Assembly (NCBI GenBank): GCA_023488455.1
Contig: JAMDDV010000015.1
Location: 74,672-138,671 of the forward strand
Direction: 5' to 3'
From: Actinomycetota bacterium
GTDB taxonomy: Bacteria > Actinomycetota > Humimicrobiia > Hakubellales > JAMDDV01
DNA length: 64,000 nucleotides
The notes below the pieces were generated by a model, which saw only the letters and a program-made list of their open reading frames with translations, was not told the DNA's origin and searched no databases. Shown piece by piece: positions 35,556 through 45,023 of the stretch. Position numbers and translations under genes: made by a program. The stretch's first letter is position 1. Each line of letters begins with the position of its first letter.

Positions 35556-37446
35556 CAATTATTTTGATGTGATAGTGGTAGGCGGTGGACACGCAGGCTG
35601 TGAGGCCGCACTGGCTTCATCGCGCATGGGATTAAGAACCATGCTTTTGACGATAAATATGGATAAGATAGCCTTGATGCCGTGTAACCCGGCGGTTGGC
35701 GGGATAGGGAAGAGCCAATTGGTGAGAGAGGTTGATGCACTTGGGGGAGAGATCGCAAGAAATACGGATAAGGCTATTGTACAGGTCAAGGTTTTAAACA
35801 GCTCGAAGGGGCCAGCAGTGCAGGCACTAAGAGCTCAGACTGATAAGAAGCTTTATGAGACAAGCATGAAAATGGTGCTGGAGAATCAGCAGAACCTTTA
35901 TCTAATTCAGGGTGCTGCTAAGGAGTTAATTATCTGCGAAGGAGCAGTTCGAGGTCTTTTGACATGCAGTGGTGAACAGTTTTCTGCCAGGGCGATTGTG
36001 CTTGCAACTGGGACTTTCATGGGAGGGCGCATAGTCATCGGTAATTATGAATATAAAGCAGGCAGAGTAGGGGAGATGCCATCAGAAGATCTGCCAAGAA
36101 GTTTGATCGAAAATGGCATAATACTTTCAAGATTTCAATCGGCAACTCCTCCGAGGGTAGATAGAAGGACTGTTAATTTTAAAAAGATGACACCTCAACC
36201 AGGTGATGATTTTCCCCTGTCCTTTTCAGTTTGGGACCTGAAGGTTGTTCAAAGACAGCTTGACTGCTATTTGACTCATACTAACGAAAAGACGCATGAA
36301 ATAATTTTAAAAAATATTCACAGATCACCAATAAGAAGCGGATCGATACAATCGCATGGACCAAGGTTCTGTCCATCAATAGATAGGAAGGTAATAAATT
36401 TTCCGGATAAGAAAAATCATCCTGTTTTCATTGAACCTGAGGGCTGGAGGACGAATGAGATGTATTTGCAGGGTCTGACTACCAGCATGCCGGTCGATAT
36501 TCAGCAAAAGATAGTAAATAGCACTCCTGGTCTTGAGGATGCATTTATTATGCGCTCTGGGTATGCTGTGGAGTATTTTTATGTTGTGCCTGAACAACTT
36601 AAGTCAACACTTGAGTTTAAAGATGTAAAAGGACTTTTTTCTGCAGGCCAGATAAATGGGACATCCGGATATGAGGAAGCTGCTGCACAAGGGATAATTG
36701 CTGGAATAAACGCTGCGCTTTGCTGCAGGGATGAGGATCCGTTTTCGCTTAAGAGGAGCGAGGCCTACATTGGAGTTTTGATAGATGATCTCATAACGAA
36801 AGACCCCGATGAGCCGTATCGCATGTACACATCGCGTGCAGAGTACAGGCTGATATTGAGGTCGGATAATGCTGACATGAGGCTTTCTGAGTATGGATAT
36901 AAATTCGGGCTGGTTTCAGAAGACCAGATAAACATGGTCAGAAGTAAAACAGAGGAGATGAGAAAATTGCGTGAATTCCTGAAGAAGGCACGCTTGCATC
37001 CAGGTAAGGAGTCAAATGCTATCTTAGAGGAAGCTGGATGCGCTCTGATAACAGAAACCGTGCCTGTTATCGAGCTATTGAAAAGACCGCAGATCAGCCT
37101 GGGGATGCTTGAGGATAATTTTTTTAGTGAGATAGGCAGGTACTCTAATGCGTCGAAAGAGCAGGTTGAGATAGAGATAAAGTACGAAGGTTACATAAAT
37201 AGACAGCACGAAGAAATAAGACAGCGTGAGAGAATAGAAGAAAAAAGGATTCCATCATCAATGGAATTTATGGATTTGATTGGACTCTCACTTGAATGCA
37301 GACAAAAGCTTGAGCGGTTTAGACCGGAGACCATAGGGCAGGCTTCAAGAATTGCCGGTATCTCTCCTGCAGATATATCAATTCTTTCATTGTATATAAA
37401 TAAATATGAGTTCCAGAGAAAGGAAGATCAGACTGCAGAACAATAA
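35539..37446 (+). CDS. mnmG: tRNA uridine-34 carboxymethylaminomethyl enzyme MnmG (GidA)
   Basis: About 635 residues. It has the dinucleotide-binding GGGHAGCEAA, LMPCNPAVGGIGKSQLVREVDALGG, the second conserved cysteine in SHGPRFCPSIDRK, GQINGTSGYEEAAAQG and the C-terminal helical domain ending in INKYEFQRK. It works with MnmE to modify wobble uridine. ATG 35539 fits GGGATGAG as ribosome site; GTG 35533 is an alternative. The start lies inside the upstream paralogue and the end overlaps rsmG. Confidence 0.96.
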   Translation: MGKRDNNYFDVIVVGGGHAGCEAALASSRMGLRTMLLTINMDKIALMPCNPAVGGIGKSQLVREVDALGGEIARNTDKAIVQVKVLNSSKGPAVQALRAQTDKKLYETSMKMVLENQQNLYLIQGAAKELIICEGAVRGLLTCSGEQFSARAIVLATGTFMGGRIVIGNYEYKAGRVGEMPSEDLPRSLIENGIILSRFQSATPPRVDRRTVNFKKMTPQPGDDFPLSFSVWDLKVVQRQLDCYLTHTNEKTHEIILKNIHRSPIRSGSIQSHGPRFCPSIDRKVINFPDKKNHPVFIEPEGWRTNEMYLQGLTTSMPVDIQQKIVNSTPGLEDAFIMRSGYAVEYFYVVPEQLKSTLEFKDVKGLFSAGQINGTSGYEEAAAQGIIAGINAALCCRDEDPFSLKRSEAYIGVLIDDLITKDPDEPYRMYTSRAEYRLILRSDNADMRLSEYGYKFGLVSEDQINMVRSKTEEMRKLREFLKKARLHPGKESNAILEEAGCALITETVPVIELLKRPQISLGMLEDNFFSEIGRYSNASKEQVEIEIKYEGYINRQHEEIRQRERIEEKRIPSSMEFMDLIGLSLECRQKLERFRPETIGQASRIAGISPADISILSLYINKYEFQRKEDQTAEQ

Positions 37447-38179
37447 ATTAAGCGGTAATGTTTCACGTGAAACATTTCTGAAATCAGGCCTAACAAAACT
37501 TGGCGTTGACTTTAAGCAAATTGATATCGAGAGAACGATTCAGTATCTTGATCTGATAGCTGAGTATTCGAGATCGATAAATCTGGTGGGGAATACGGAA
37601 TTTAGTAACTTGACAGTTCGACATCTTTTCGATTCGCTGGCTGCATATAAATACCTTACCAATCATGACTTTAAGGAAGTTGTTGACGTTGGTTCAGGCG
37701 CTGGCTTTCCAGGCTTAGCACTTGCGATTTTTATCGGCTCTGTTAAGTTCACTTTAGTAGAATCAAATGTGAAGAAGTCAAATTTTTTGAAAACTGTCAC
37801 CGATTTTATTGGAATTAGAAATGTTATTGTCGTGAATGATCGAGCAGAAAACATTGGTCGCTTGACTGAATACAGGGAAAAATTCGATGTTGCCATAGCA
37901 AGAGCATTAGCTAAAACGCCAATCTCAATTGAATTGTTATCGCCGTTAGCAAAGGAGGATGGATATGTGGTTCTTTATAAGTCCAGGAGAGCTATGGAAG
38001 AGATGGCTCATTACTCAAACGCGGCAAAGATGTTGAGCTTACAACTGGATACGGCTGTGGATATCGAGGTGCCCCACTTGCAGGAGGAAAGAATTCTTTT
38101 GGTTTATAGGAAAATTGCTCCGACCCCGCACAGGTATCCAAGAAGGCCAGGCATTCCCAAAAAGAGGCCTATTTTATAG
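37406..38179 (+). CDS. rsmG: 16S rRNA (guanine-527-N7) methyltransferase RsmG (GidB)
   Basis: The 257-residue protein has the RsmG SAM-binding motif VVDVGSGAGFPGLALAI, the LVESNVKKSNFL strand and IARALAK. The N-terminal NVSRETF is encoded by an embedded parS site, as in many bacteria. A short basic tail (HRYPRRPGIPKKRPIL) matches the family. The start at ATG 37406 overlaps mnmG by 41 bases and has no ribosome site, so the true N-terminus is uncertain. Confidence 0.93.
   Translation: MSSRERKIRLQNNKLSGNVSRETFLKSGLTKLGVDFKQIDIERTIQYLDLIAEYSRSINLVGNTEFSNLTVRHLFDSLAAYKYLTNHDFKEVVDVGSGAGFPGLALAIFIGSVKFTLVESNVKKSNFLKTVTDFIGIRNVIVVNDRAENIGRLTEYREKFDVAIARALAKTPISIELLSPLAKEDGYVVLYKSRRAMEEMAHYSNAAKMLSLQLDTAVDIEVPHLQEERILLVYRKIAPTPHRYPRRPGIPKKRPIL
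37459..37474. promoter_or_regulatory. parS centromere site 2
   Basis: A second perfect TGTTTCACGTGAAACA palindrome lies inside the rsmG coding region, encoding NVSRET. Two perfect sites 3 kb apart, close to parA/parB, fit the origin-proximal centromere. Confidence 0.95.
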
Positions 38180-38276
38180 TTTTATAATTAGATATCATGA
38201 TAAAATTGCCATTTTTTGATTAAAAGAGTTCTCTTAATGATATATAATACGTATATAAATTTTTTAAGGCGTAAAA

Positions 38277-39086
38277 TTGATTATAGAATCAAAGCCTTTA
38301 CCCCAGGTTAAAAAAAGAATCATTGCCATAGCAAACCAGAAAGGTGGAGTCGGGAAGACTACCACAGCAATCAACTTGAGTGCCTGTCTTGCTATTGAGG
38401 GCTATCGCGTGCTATTAATAGACCTTGACCCACAGGGCAATTCGACAAGCGGTCTTGGTATTGACCCAGGTAATGTAGACGATTGCATTTATGACTCCAT
38501 AATAGATGAGGAGGATATTCGCAAAATTATAATCAAGACCCAGGTCGATGGCCTGGATCTTGTTCCTTCCTCGATTCAACTTGCTGGTGCGGAAATTGAG
38601 CTGGTATCGATGATATCCCGTGAACTGAGGTTGAAAAATGCCATCAGTCCAATTATCTCAGATTATGATTTTATAATAATTGACTGTCCCCCTGCGCTCG
38701 GTATTCTTACGGTGAACGCTCTGTCTGCGGCTACTGAAATATTGATTCCGATTCAATGCGAATATTACGCGCTTGAGGGTTTGAGTAACCTGCTCAGGAC
38801 GATAGGTCTTGTGCAAGCGAGCTTAAATCCAATATTGGAAATAGGAGGCGTGCTGCTGACGATGTTCGACCCCAGGACAAATCTCTCCGAACAGGTCGCA
38901 GATGAAGTCCATAAATTTTTTCCAAAAAAAGTTTTTCACAATATCATTCCCAGAAATATTCGACTTTCTGAAGCTCCAAGCTACGGCTTACCAGTGATAA
39001 TTTATGATCCTCATTGTAGAGGTACTATTGCATATGTAAATTTTACAAAGGAAGTGATAAACAATGGCGCGCAGAGGTCTGGGTAG
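38277..39086 (+). CDS. parA: Chromosome partitioning ATPase ParA (Soj)
   Basis: The 269-residue protein has the deviant Walker A motif [16 protein letters not shown], the switch DLDPQGN, and IIDCPPALG of ParA/Soj ATPases. It moves ParB-parS complexes and can modulate DnaA. The start is TTG 38277 with AAGGCG upstream; a TATAAT lies near 38241. It overlaps parB by 23 bases. Confidence 0.95.
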   Translation: MIIESKPLPQVKKRIIAIANQKGGVGKTTTAINLSACLAIEGYRVLLIDLDPQGNSTSGLGIDPGNVDDCIYDSIIDEEDIRKIIIKTQVDGLDLVPSSIQLAGAEIELVSMISRELRLKNAISPIISDYDFIIIDCPPALGILTVNALSAATEILIPIQCEYYALEGLSNLLRTIGLVQASLNPILEIGGVLLTMFDPRTNLSEQVADEVHKFFPKKVFHNIIPRNIRLSEAPSYGLPVIIYDPHCRGTIAYVNFTKEVINNGAQRSG

Positions 39087-39909
39087 GGGCTTGTCCTCTC
39101 TAATACCATCGTTTGAAAGAATTGAGGCTATGCGGGTTTCGGATATAGCAGTTTCAAAGATATCTCCAAACCCCAGGCAGCCAAGAAAAGATTTCAATCC
39201 GGAACTTTTGGAAGAGTTGATCGCCTCGATTAATTCTTTTGGGGTTATACAGCCAATAGTGGTTCGCCCCAAGGATGGCGGATACGAATTGATAGCTGGC
39301 GAGAGGAGATGGAGAGCTGCTCAGGCTGCGGGTCTTGATGTCATACCAGCAATCGTTCGCCATACGGACGATGTAGAATCACTGGAACTTTCGATAATTG
39401 AGAATATTAACAGAGATGACCTTAACGTTGTGGAAGAAGCTTATGCCTTTCAGCAGTTAATTGAGGATTTTGGTCTTACACATGCTGATCTCTCAAAGAA
39501 GATAGGGAAGAGCCGCTCTAATATAACCAATATATTGAGGATCATCACCCTTGATACCGAGATCCAGGAGATGCTTTCAAATGAGTCAATAACGTACGGT
39601 CATGCAAGAGCTATACTTGCCCTAGAGGATAAGAAGTTACAGAAGAAGATTGTTAAGAGGACCGTTGATGATCAACTGTCAGTCAGGCAGGTCGAGGAGA
39701 TAGTCAGGAATTTGACGCAAAGAGAGACTGGTAAGAAGAAAGTGCCAAAGACCATTCAGCCTAAGAAATTCCCTGACATAGCGCAGAAACTCTCCGATTA
39801 CTTTAGTGTCCCGGTCAGTGTTGAGATGAGCAAGACCAGGGGTAAAATTGAGATCGAATTTGGATCCATCGACGATCTGGAGAGAATTTTTGATTTGATT
39901 ATCAAGTAG
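39064..39909 (+). CDS. parB: Chromosome partitioning protein ParB (Spo0J)
   Basis: The 281-residue protein has the N-terminal CTPase region ([46 protein letters not shown]), the helix-turn-helix [18 protein letters not shown] and a C-terminal dimerisation segment. It binds the two parS sites and spreads along the origin region. It converges with ddl, overlapping by eight bases. Confidence 0.95.
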   Translation: MARRGLGRGLSSLIPSFERIEAMRVSDIAVSKISPNPRQPRKDFNPELLEELIASINSFGVIQPIVVRPKDGGYELIAGERRWRAAQAAGLDVIPAIVRHTDDVESLELSIIENINRDDLNVVEEAYAFQQLIEDFGLTHADLSKKIGKSRSNITNILRIITLDTEIQEMLSNESITYGHARAILALEDKKLQKKIVKRTVDDQLSVRQVEEIVRNLTQRETGKKKVPKTIQPKKFPDIAQKLSDYFSVPVSVEMSKTRGKIEIEFGSIDDLERIFDLIIK

Positions 39910-40957
39910 AATTTATTCTGTCCTGACTGCTTTCCAGTCCAAGGGTAACTATTCTGTCAATCAGTTCAGTGAAGGTTATTCCGCAGGCCAGAGCTTCTTT
40001 CGGGAAAAGCGATTCTTTTGTCAGCCCCGGTATCGTATTTACCTCAGAAACATAAGCGCGTTCATTTTTTAAGAACATATCCACCCGTGCGAAGCCCTTG
40101 CACCCGATTGCCTTAAATGCTCTGATGGCAAGTTCATTTAACAGGTGTTGCTGGTCTTGTGTAATATCTGCTGGTACTATCTCTGTAGCAAGACTTGGGT
40201 CGTACTTCGCCTCATAATCAAAGAACTCTTTCTTTGAGATTATTTCAATGGGAGGCAGGGCGATCGGTTTGTTGTTTCCAAGAATGCCGACCTGGATCTC
40301 CCTTCCATCTATGTATTCTTCAACGATGAAGGCATCTCCGTACTTTTTGGCTTCATCTACTGCCTTGATTATTGATGTAACTTTTTTTACAATACTGACG
40401 CCGATACTGGATCCCTGCCCGACCGGCTTGACCACAAGCGGTAAGCCCAGTGATGATACCCTTTGCATGATTTCATTTTCATCGTGGGCGAAATCCTTAT
40501 CAAAGTATATGAATTCAGGAGTCGGCAGATTTTCATAACTGAATAGCTTTTTTGATATCAGTTTGTTCATTGCTATGGAGCTTGCCATTACTCCGGAGCC
40601 GGTGTAGGGAAGACCGATCATCTCAAACAGACCCTGGATGGTCCCGTCCTCACCGTATGACCCGTGCAGTGCGATAAAGGCAATATCGCAAGAAGCACCA
40701 ATGTTGATTGTTTCTAAGTTTAAAGCTGCAGACTTCTTGTCACATCGCTCAAGTGATATTGGCACTTTCTCGTTTTTTAATCTTATTGTGGAATACTTCT
40801 GAAGCGCAAACCATATGCCACCTCTGTCTATCTCAACGGCGAGGACATCATACTTCTGTCTATCTATATTCTCGATTATATTCTGCCCTGAGCATAGGGA
40901 TACCTCGCGCTCCGGCGATTGTCCACCCATTATGACAGCTACTATTATCTTGTTCAC
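39902..40957 (-). CDS. ddl: D-alanine-D-alanine ligase
   Basis: About 351 residues from GTG 40957 (NKIIVAVIMGGQSPEREVSL). ATP-grasp landmarks are ALHGSYGEDGTIQG, PYTGSGVMASSIAMNK, VVKPVGQGSSIGV, IVEEYIDGREI and the omega-loop NTIPGLTKESLFP. It joins two D-Ala for peptidoglycan. In family members the residue pairs near EV(S) and the loop Y/F set D-Ala versus D-Lac preference; nothing suggests a D-Lac enzyme. The longer upstream frame to 41050 has no family match. Confidence 0.93.
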   Translation of the reverse strand: MNKIIVAVIMGGQSPEREVSLCSGQNIIENIDRQKYDVLAVEIDRGGIWFALQKYSTIRLKNEKVPISLERCDKKSAALNLETINIGASCDIAFIALHGSYGEDGTIQGLFEMIGLPYTGSGVMASSIAMNKLISKKLFSYENLPTPEFIYFDKDFAHDENEIMQRVSSLGLPLVVKPVGQGSSIGVSIVKKVTSIIKAVDEAKKYGDAFIVEEYIDGREIQVGILGNNKPIALPPIEIISKKEFFDYEAKYDPSLATEIVPADITQDQQHLLNELAIRAFKAIGCKGFARVDMFLKNERAYVSEVNTIPGLTKESLFPKEALACGITFTELIDRIVTLGLESSQDRINST

Positions 40958-41108
40958 AGTATACCCAAAATGTTTTTTAAAAAGTTTACAACAATAAATG
41001 TATTTTGAAAGCAGCCTTTGAAAAAGATCTTGAATACAATATAATGTCAACGTATTTTTAATAAATATTACTACTAAAGTAATTTTTATATAACAGAAGG
41101 GAATTACG

Positions 41109-41768
41109 ATGATCTGTGATTTTCACACCCACACGGTCCTCTCCGATGGAGAGAGCATACCAATTGAGGTGATAAGATTCAGCCATGTTAGGGGATACAG
41201 GGTAATTGCGTTAACGGATCACGTATCTGCTTCTAACATGACGCGAGTTATTGATGAACTGAAAAGGGACTGCAGCATTGCGGTGAAAAACTGGGATATC
41301 CTTGCTATACCTGGTGTAGAGATATCCAATGTACCCAGGAACGAGGTGAAAGGTCTTGCTAAAAAGGCGAAGGAGCTTGGAGCAAGAATTGTTGTGATGC
41401 ACGGAGAAAGCCCCATAGAGAAGGTCGAGCCTGGTACTAACTATGAGGCAGTTACCTGTGAGCATGTGGATTTGTTGGCACACCCTGGGTTGATTACTGA
41501 GGAAGAACTAAGGCTCGCTAAATCAAACGGCATATTCATCGAACTTTCATCGCGAAAGGGACATTCCATGGGCAATGGCCATGTCGCAAAGTATGGCTTA
41601 AAAATAGGCGTCAATTTCCTCGTGAACTCCGATTCTCACAAGGAAGACGACATGCTCGTTGAGGGAGAACAGGAGAAGGTCATCCTCTGCGCCGGCTTGG
41701 ACAAAAGTCTCATCCATACGATCACTGTCGAAAATCCAAACCTCCTGCTAAAAAAACTCGGCTATTAA
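41109..41768 (+). CDS. PHP-domain phosphoesterase (histidinol-phosphatase-like)
   Basis: The 219-residue protein opens with CDFHTHTVLSDG and shows ALTDHVS, HPGLI and VNSDSHKEDD, the metal-binding motifs of PHP phosphoesterases. Members include histidinol phosphatase and 3',5'-nucleotide bisphosphatases; the substrate is not clear and no his genes are near. AGAAGGGA precedes the ATG. It is transcribed away from ddl. Confidence 0.85.
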   Translation: MICDFHTHTVLSDGESIPIEVIRFSHVRGYRVIALTDHVSASNMTRVIDELKRDCSIAVKNWDILAIPGVEISNVPRNEVKGLAKKAKELGARIVVMHGESPIEKVEPGTNYEAVTCEHVDLLAHPGLITEEELRLAKSNGIFIELSSRKGHSMGNGHVAKYGLKIGVNFLVNSDSHKEDDMLVEGEQEKVILCAGLDKSLIHTITVENPNLLLKKLGY

Positions 41769-41868
41769 GGAATAATATGATAAGTGTAAAATATTTATGT
41801 TATTTCTTTACTATCTTGTGAAATTATCTCAAAAGGAGCCTCAGAATAATCTGATAGAGATGAGATAA

Positions 41869-42009
41869 GAATGGATTTCCCAATCTGATGGTCGTATTCG
41901 TTTTTGGGCAAAGGTAGAGGAATTAGAGGGCAAGCATCTAAGGGTAGTTACTCTCGAAGACAGTTTTACGATTCATAACGCCTTTATAGACCGGGGATTT
42001 AAACCTTAG
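41869..42009 (+). pseudogene. C-terminal remnant of a small conserved protein upstream of DUF2283
   Basis: An open frame without a start codon, directly after an in-frame TAA, encodes DGRIRFWAKVEELEGKHL followed by RVVTLEDSFTIHNAFIDRGF. I recognise this as a pattern often encoded just before DUF2283 genes. The upstream part is missing, so it appears truncated. Functional annotation is not known to me. Confidence 0.4.
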
Positions 42010-42023
42010 GAAGGTGATGGATA

Positions 42024-42242
42024 ATGAGGATTAAATATTACAAGGAAACGGATTCTCTATATATAGACTTGGCTGAGAGAAGTAGCAAGGAATCATTAGA
42101 GGTTGCTCCTGGTATTGTAATTGATTTTGACGAAAATAACGAGATTGTTGGAATAGACATAGATAAGGCAAGTAAGGTTTTGAGCCTTTCTGAATTTGAG
42201 ATCTCTGACTTCCCATCAAAAAAATTAGTGTTCTTAAAGTAG
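42024..42242 (+). CDS. DUF2283 domain protein
   Basis: The 72-residue protein shows the DUF2283 pattern: YYKETDSLYIDLAER, APGIVIDFDENNEIVGIDI and ASKVL. The family is common next to small toxin-antitoxin-like genes; function is unknown. GAAGGTGATGG is the ribosome site. It follows a truncated frame that is probably its former operon partner. Confidence 0.85.
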   Translation: MRIKYYKETDSLYIDLAERSSKESLEVAPGIVIDFDENNEIVGIDIDKASKVLSLSEFEISDFPSKKLVFLK

Positions 42243-42347
42243 GTCAGTGTCAAGTAATTTTCTGCCGTTGAATGTTGTGATTATTATTACGCTGTTATGG
42301 CTTGCTTTGAAAACTTTATTCTCTTTGTGGTCATCAATAAATAGTTA

Positions 42348-42629
42348 TTATCTTCCAGCGATTAATTCATCGATTTCTAATGAGACCTCGTCAATATTAT
42401 ATGTTCTTCCCTCCAGGAAATCCTTGTAACCTGCAAGGATATTTTTAATGAACTTGATCTCTTCCTCTTTACGCTCGAAATCATCAACGCTTTGAATGAC
42501 TACAGCAGGCTTTCCTTTTTGCGTAAGTACCATTATTGAATGATCTTTTTTAATTTTTTCTACAAAAGCCGAAAAATTATTTCTAAATTCGGTAATAGGT
42601 TTTATATCTTTTGAAAGATTTAGCTCCAT
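42348..42629 (-). CDS. Phd/YefM-type antitoxin, orphan
   Basis: The 93-residue protein has the Phd/YefM N-terminus (IKPITEFRNNFSAFVEKIKKD, MVLTQKGKPAVVIQSVDDFE) and an acidic helical C-terminus. Its expected ParE/RelE toxin should follow on the minus strand, but only a short frame reading KRIKFSKQAIT, broken by stops, is present at about 42318-42286. It therefore looks like an antitoxin that outlived its toxin. Confidence 0.75.
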   Translation of the reverse strand: MELNLSKDIKPITEFRNNFSAFVEKIKKDHSIMVLTQKGKPAVVIQSVDDFERKEEEIKFIKNILAGYKDFLEGRTYNIDEVSLEIDELIAGR

Positions 42630-42850
42630 GATTTTTCTCCTTAGATTATTACCTTTAAAAGTAATTCTATATTCTCTTTTATCTGTATTTCAATATTACC
42701 TGAGAAGAAACTTAATTTCTTCATGTAGTTTAAAGTAAGGAAATTTTAGCTTGTCTTGACAGGTAAACGAACTTTGTGTTAATCTCTTGCAGCAATGCAG
42801 AATTACTGCAATGCAATATTTTTGCAATATCCATGAGAGGAGGGTCAAAA

Positions 42851-43096
42851 TTGGTTCGTCAGTTGAGCCAGAGAAAAACAATTACAATACCAACAGAGGT
42901 CTTAGAGCGCATCGGTTCTAAGCCTGGTGATTTCTTTGAAATTACGGAAGATGGATATCGCATTATCTTAGTTCCTAAAGTTATAGAAGACAAGTTTACT
43001 GAAGAAGAATGGGAGAAGATAAATTTATTAGCCAGAGAAAAAGGGGAAACTTACGAAAAAGCTGTAGACGCCAAGCAGCACCTTAAGGATTTATGA
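42851..43096 (+). CDS. AbrB/MazE-like antitoxin
   Basis: The 81-residue product has a SpoVT/AbrB swapped-hairpin domain (QRKTITIPTEVLERIGSKPGDFFEI) and a helical acidic tail. I chose TTG 42851 because GAGGAGG lies seven bases upstream; longer frames from 42776 read through the ribosome site. It ends one base before a RelE-like toxin gene, so they form a pair. Confidence 0.78.
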   Translation: MVRQLSQRKTITIPTEVLERIGSKPGDFFEITEDGYRIILVPKVIEDKFTEEEWEKINLLAREKGETYEKAVDAKQHLKDL

Positions 43097-43097
43097 A

Positions 43098-43370
43098 TTG
43101 AAATATGAGTTTAAGCCCTCTTTTGATAAGACCCTCAGGAAATTAGATTCGGTTCGCAAGGAAAGAGTTCTGGAAGCAGTCTCGCATTTGATCGATTTTT
43201 TTGAGACAGGGGAAAAAACAAAAGGACTTGGCTTAAAGCATCTAAGAGAAAATTTTTGGGAGGTCAGAATAGATATTAGAGATAGGATTGTATTTGCTAT
43301 AGAGGGCGATACTATTGGCTTTGTAGTTGTCGGATCTCATGATGAGATTAAAAAATTCCTAAAAAATTAG
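43098..43370 (+). CDS. RelE/ParE-superfamily toxin
   Basis: The 90-residue protein starts at TTG 43098 (KYEFKPSFDKTLRKLDS) and has the RelE-type core LKHLRENFWEVRIDIRDRIVFAIEGDTIGFVVVGSHDEI, with the basic RIDIRDRIVF strand and terminal histidine common in mRNA interferases of the YafQ/RelE group. It is coupled to the AbrB-type antitoxin. It appears intact. Confidence 0.78.
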   Translation: MKYEFKPSFDKTLRKLDSVRKERVLEAVSHLIDFFETGEKTKGLGLKHLRENFWEVRIDIRDRIVFAIEGDTIGFVVVGSHDEIKKFLKN

Positions 43371-43405
43371 CTAATCGAAGATATCCAAAAAGGAGGGTTT
43401 AGGGT

Positions 43406-43510
43406 ATGGATTCATGGAAAGCAGAAATGGAAATATTGAGAAATCTTGATAAGTTGGGTCTCGAAATGAAGGAGTGGAAGTTTAACAGAGAAGAACTTTA
43501 TGAAGATTAA
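43406..43510 (+). CDS. 34-residue protein behind the toxin gene
   Basis: ATG 43406 is preceded by a strong GGAGGG site. The peptide is charged and helical, with many Glu and Lys, and ends REELYED, which recalls the C-terminus of CopG/VapB-like antitoxins. It may be an antitoxin fragment that kept its translation signal. No family can be named. Confidence 0.45.
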   Translation: MDSWKAEMEILRNLDKLGLEMKEWKFNREELYED

Positions 43511-43647
43511 TTTCATTGTAACGCCCCATATTATATATCTGAACCCACACTGCTTGATAAATTTGACATTATTTATGAATATCTGTAAGTTTTGTTAATT
43601 TGATACCTTGGTGTCATTAATGTATTATCTTTGTAGAGGTGAGGCTT

Positions 43648-43842
43648 GTGGAGAGAAAGCGAATTCAAGTCTATGCAGATACAGAGACTAAACGCTGTAT
43701 TGAACTTGTAGCAGCTAAACATGATCTACGAGCCCCTCAAGAGAAAATAAAAACCCGCCGAAACGGGAAACTTATTGACCTTGATAGGATCCTTGAAAGA
43801 ATACGCGAAGAACGAGATTATGAACTCGATAATTTGCGTTGA
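43648..43842 (+). CDS. VapB-like antitoxin, probably internally shortened
   Basis: The 64-residue frame starts ERKRIQVYADTETKRCIELVAAKHDLRAP, the N-terminus of a common ribbon-helix-helix antitoxin family, then jumps to an ILERIREERDYEL tail. The middle expected in that family seems missing. GAGGTGAG precedes GTG 43648. A broken PIN-toxin frame follows directly, so this is a decaying VapBC pair. Confidence 0.5.
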   Translation: MERKRIQVYADTETKRCIELVAAKHDLRAPQEKIKTRRNGKLIDLDRILERIREERDYELDNLR

Positions 43843-43935
43843 CGCTAGCTTTGTTCTACGTACACTTCTCCCAATAATGCTGTTAAAGAGAGGCTACCAT
43901 GGGTGAAGTGGATAGGTAGTTCCAGCCTTGTGTAA
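43820..43935 (+). pseudogene. PIN-domain toxin remnant
   Basis: From ATG 43820, overlapping the antitoxin end, the frame reads NSIICVDASFVLRTLLP, the start of a PIN (VapC) domain. It then runs into a stop at 43904. A neighbouring frame continues KERLPWVKWIGSSSLV to 43935. Only about 35 of some 140 residues remain and the frame is shifted, so the toxin is dead. Confidence 0.6.
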
Positions 43936-44027
43936 TAACATACTGGCCCAAAGTACAGCGAACAAAATTTCCAACATAAAGTCAAATGCAACATAAATAG
44001 AAAAATTTTTAATTGGAGGGGGCAATT

Positions 44028-44822
44028 ATGTCAAAACGAATTTCAAAAAGAATTTCAAAGAGTGTCCTATTTATTAGCCTGATTGCCGTCAGCATTATTG
44101 CTTTAGTTATCTTTGCTGGTTGTAAGATCACTCGGCCACTTGTGACTGCGAAGGAAACCGTTCAGACCACGCCTTTGACTGTGCAAAATAAACTTTTGAC
44201 CGTTTCAGGCACAGGGAAGGTGATAGCATCACCAGACGAGGTCACGGTTATGGCAGGTGTTGAGACCAAGAGTGAGACTGCCCAAGAAGCGATGGATACC
44301 AACAGCAAGATAATGAAGGAACTGATTGATGCTGTGAAGAATTTTGGGATTGATGAAAAGGATATCGCCACCGTCGGTGTGAATATTTATCCAGATTATT
44401 ATTATCCACAGGATGGAGGACCATCACAGATCGTTGGATATTCTGCCTGGAACCAGGTGAATATAAAGACAAAAGAGATAGATAAAGTCGGTGAACTTAT
44501 CGCCATTCTGACAGAATCAGGAGCAACCAGCATCAGCGGTGTAGAATTTCGCCTGAGTGAGGACAATCAAGCTAACATCGATGCACTGAATCTTGCGTAT
44601 GATAATGCCATGGCCAAAGCGAATTCGCTCGCATCGAAGATGGGGGTTGAGATAGTAGGTGTATATTCTGCCACTGAGTCAGGGGCAGTGACACCTCCGC
44701 AGCCGGTAAGTTATGCCATGGAGAAAGCAATAGGCGGAGAAGGTGAAGTAGCGCCACCACCAATCCAGCCGCAGCATATTGAAGTTATCTCCTATATCTC
44801 AGTCAGCTATCTGATCAAGTAG
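44028..44822 (+). CDS. SIMPL-domain (DUF541) lipoprotein
   Basis: The 264-residue product has a basic N-terminus, a hydrophobic helix and a lipobox-like VIFAGC, so it is probably a lipoprotein. The SIMPL domain follows (LLTVSGTGKVIASPDEVTV, VNIYPDYYY, IVGYSAWNQVNIKT, ALNLAYDNAMAKANSLASKMG). SIMPL proteins occur in periplasm or on the cell surface and their role is unclear. ATG 44028 has GGAGGGGG upstream. A terminator follows. Confidence 0.85.
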   Translation: MSKRISKRISKSVLFISLIAVSIIALVIFAGCKITRPLVTAKETVQTTPLTVQNKLLTVSGTGKVIASPDEVTVMAGVETKSETAQEAMDTNSKIMKELIDAVKNFGIDEKDIATVGVNIYPDYYYPQDGGPSQIVGYSAWNQVNIKTKEIDKVGELIAILTESGATSISGVEFRLSEDNQANIDALNLAYDNAMAKANSLASKMGVEIVGVYSATESGAVTPPQPVSYAMEKAIGGEGEVAPPPIQPQHIEVISYISVSYLIK

Positions 44823-44861
44823 CACTATATTTCCGATCAACAACTATTTTCTGGTACCTTG

Positions 44862-44882
44862 AGCCCCGCAATTTGCGGGGCT
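44862..44882 (+). terminator. Intrinsic terminator after the SIMPL gene
   Basis: AGCCCCGCA pairs with TGCGGGGCT around a three-base loop and is followed by AATTTTATT. The remaining 44883-45023 stretch is A+T rich with no gene and no clear promoter. Confidence 0.8.
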
Positions 44883-45023
44883 AATTTTATTGCAAGAAAA
44901 ACTTCATTTCAAGCAGTTGTAAGATTAACACTGACACTAATAACGGTTTGCTTCCTACGTAAAAATCAGAAAAGTGCTGATAGTTTTATATAAAGCCAAA
45001 TAGTATTTTATGAAATGTGTAAA

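Noticed and set aside
42286..42318. RelE-like toxin gene after the Phd antitoxin
   Set aside because: Only about eleven residues (KRIKFSKQAIT) resemble a toxin start before consecutive stops; too short for its own annotation.
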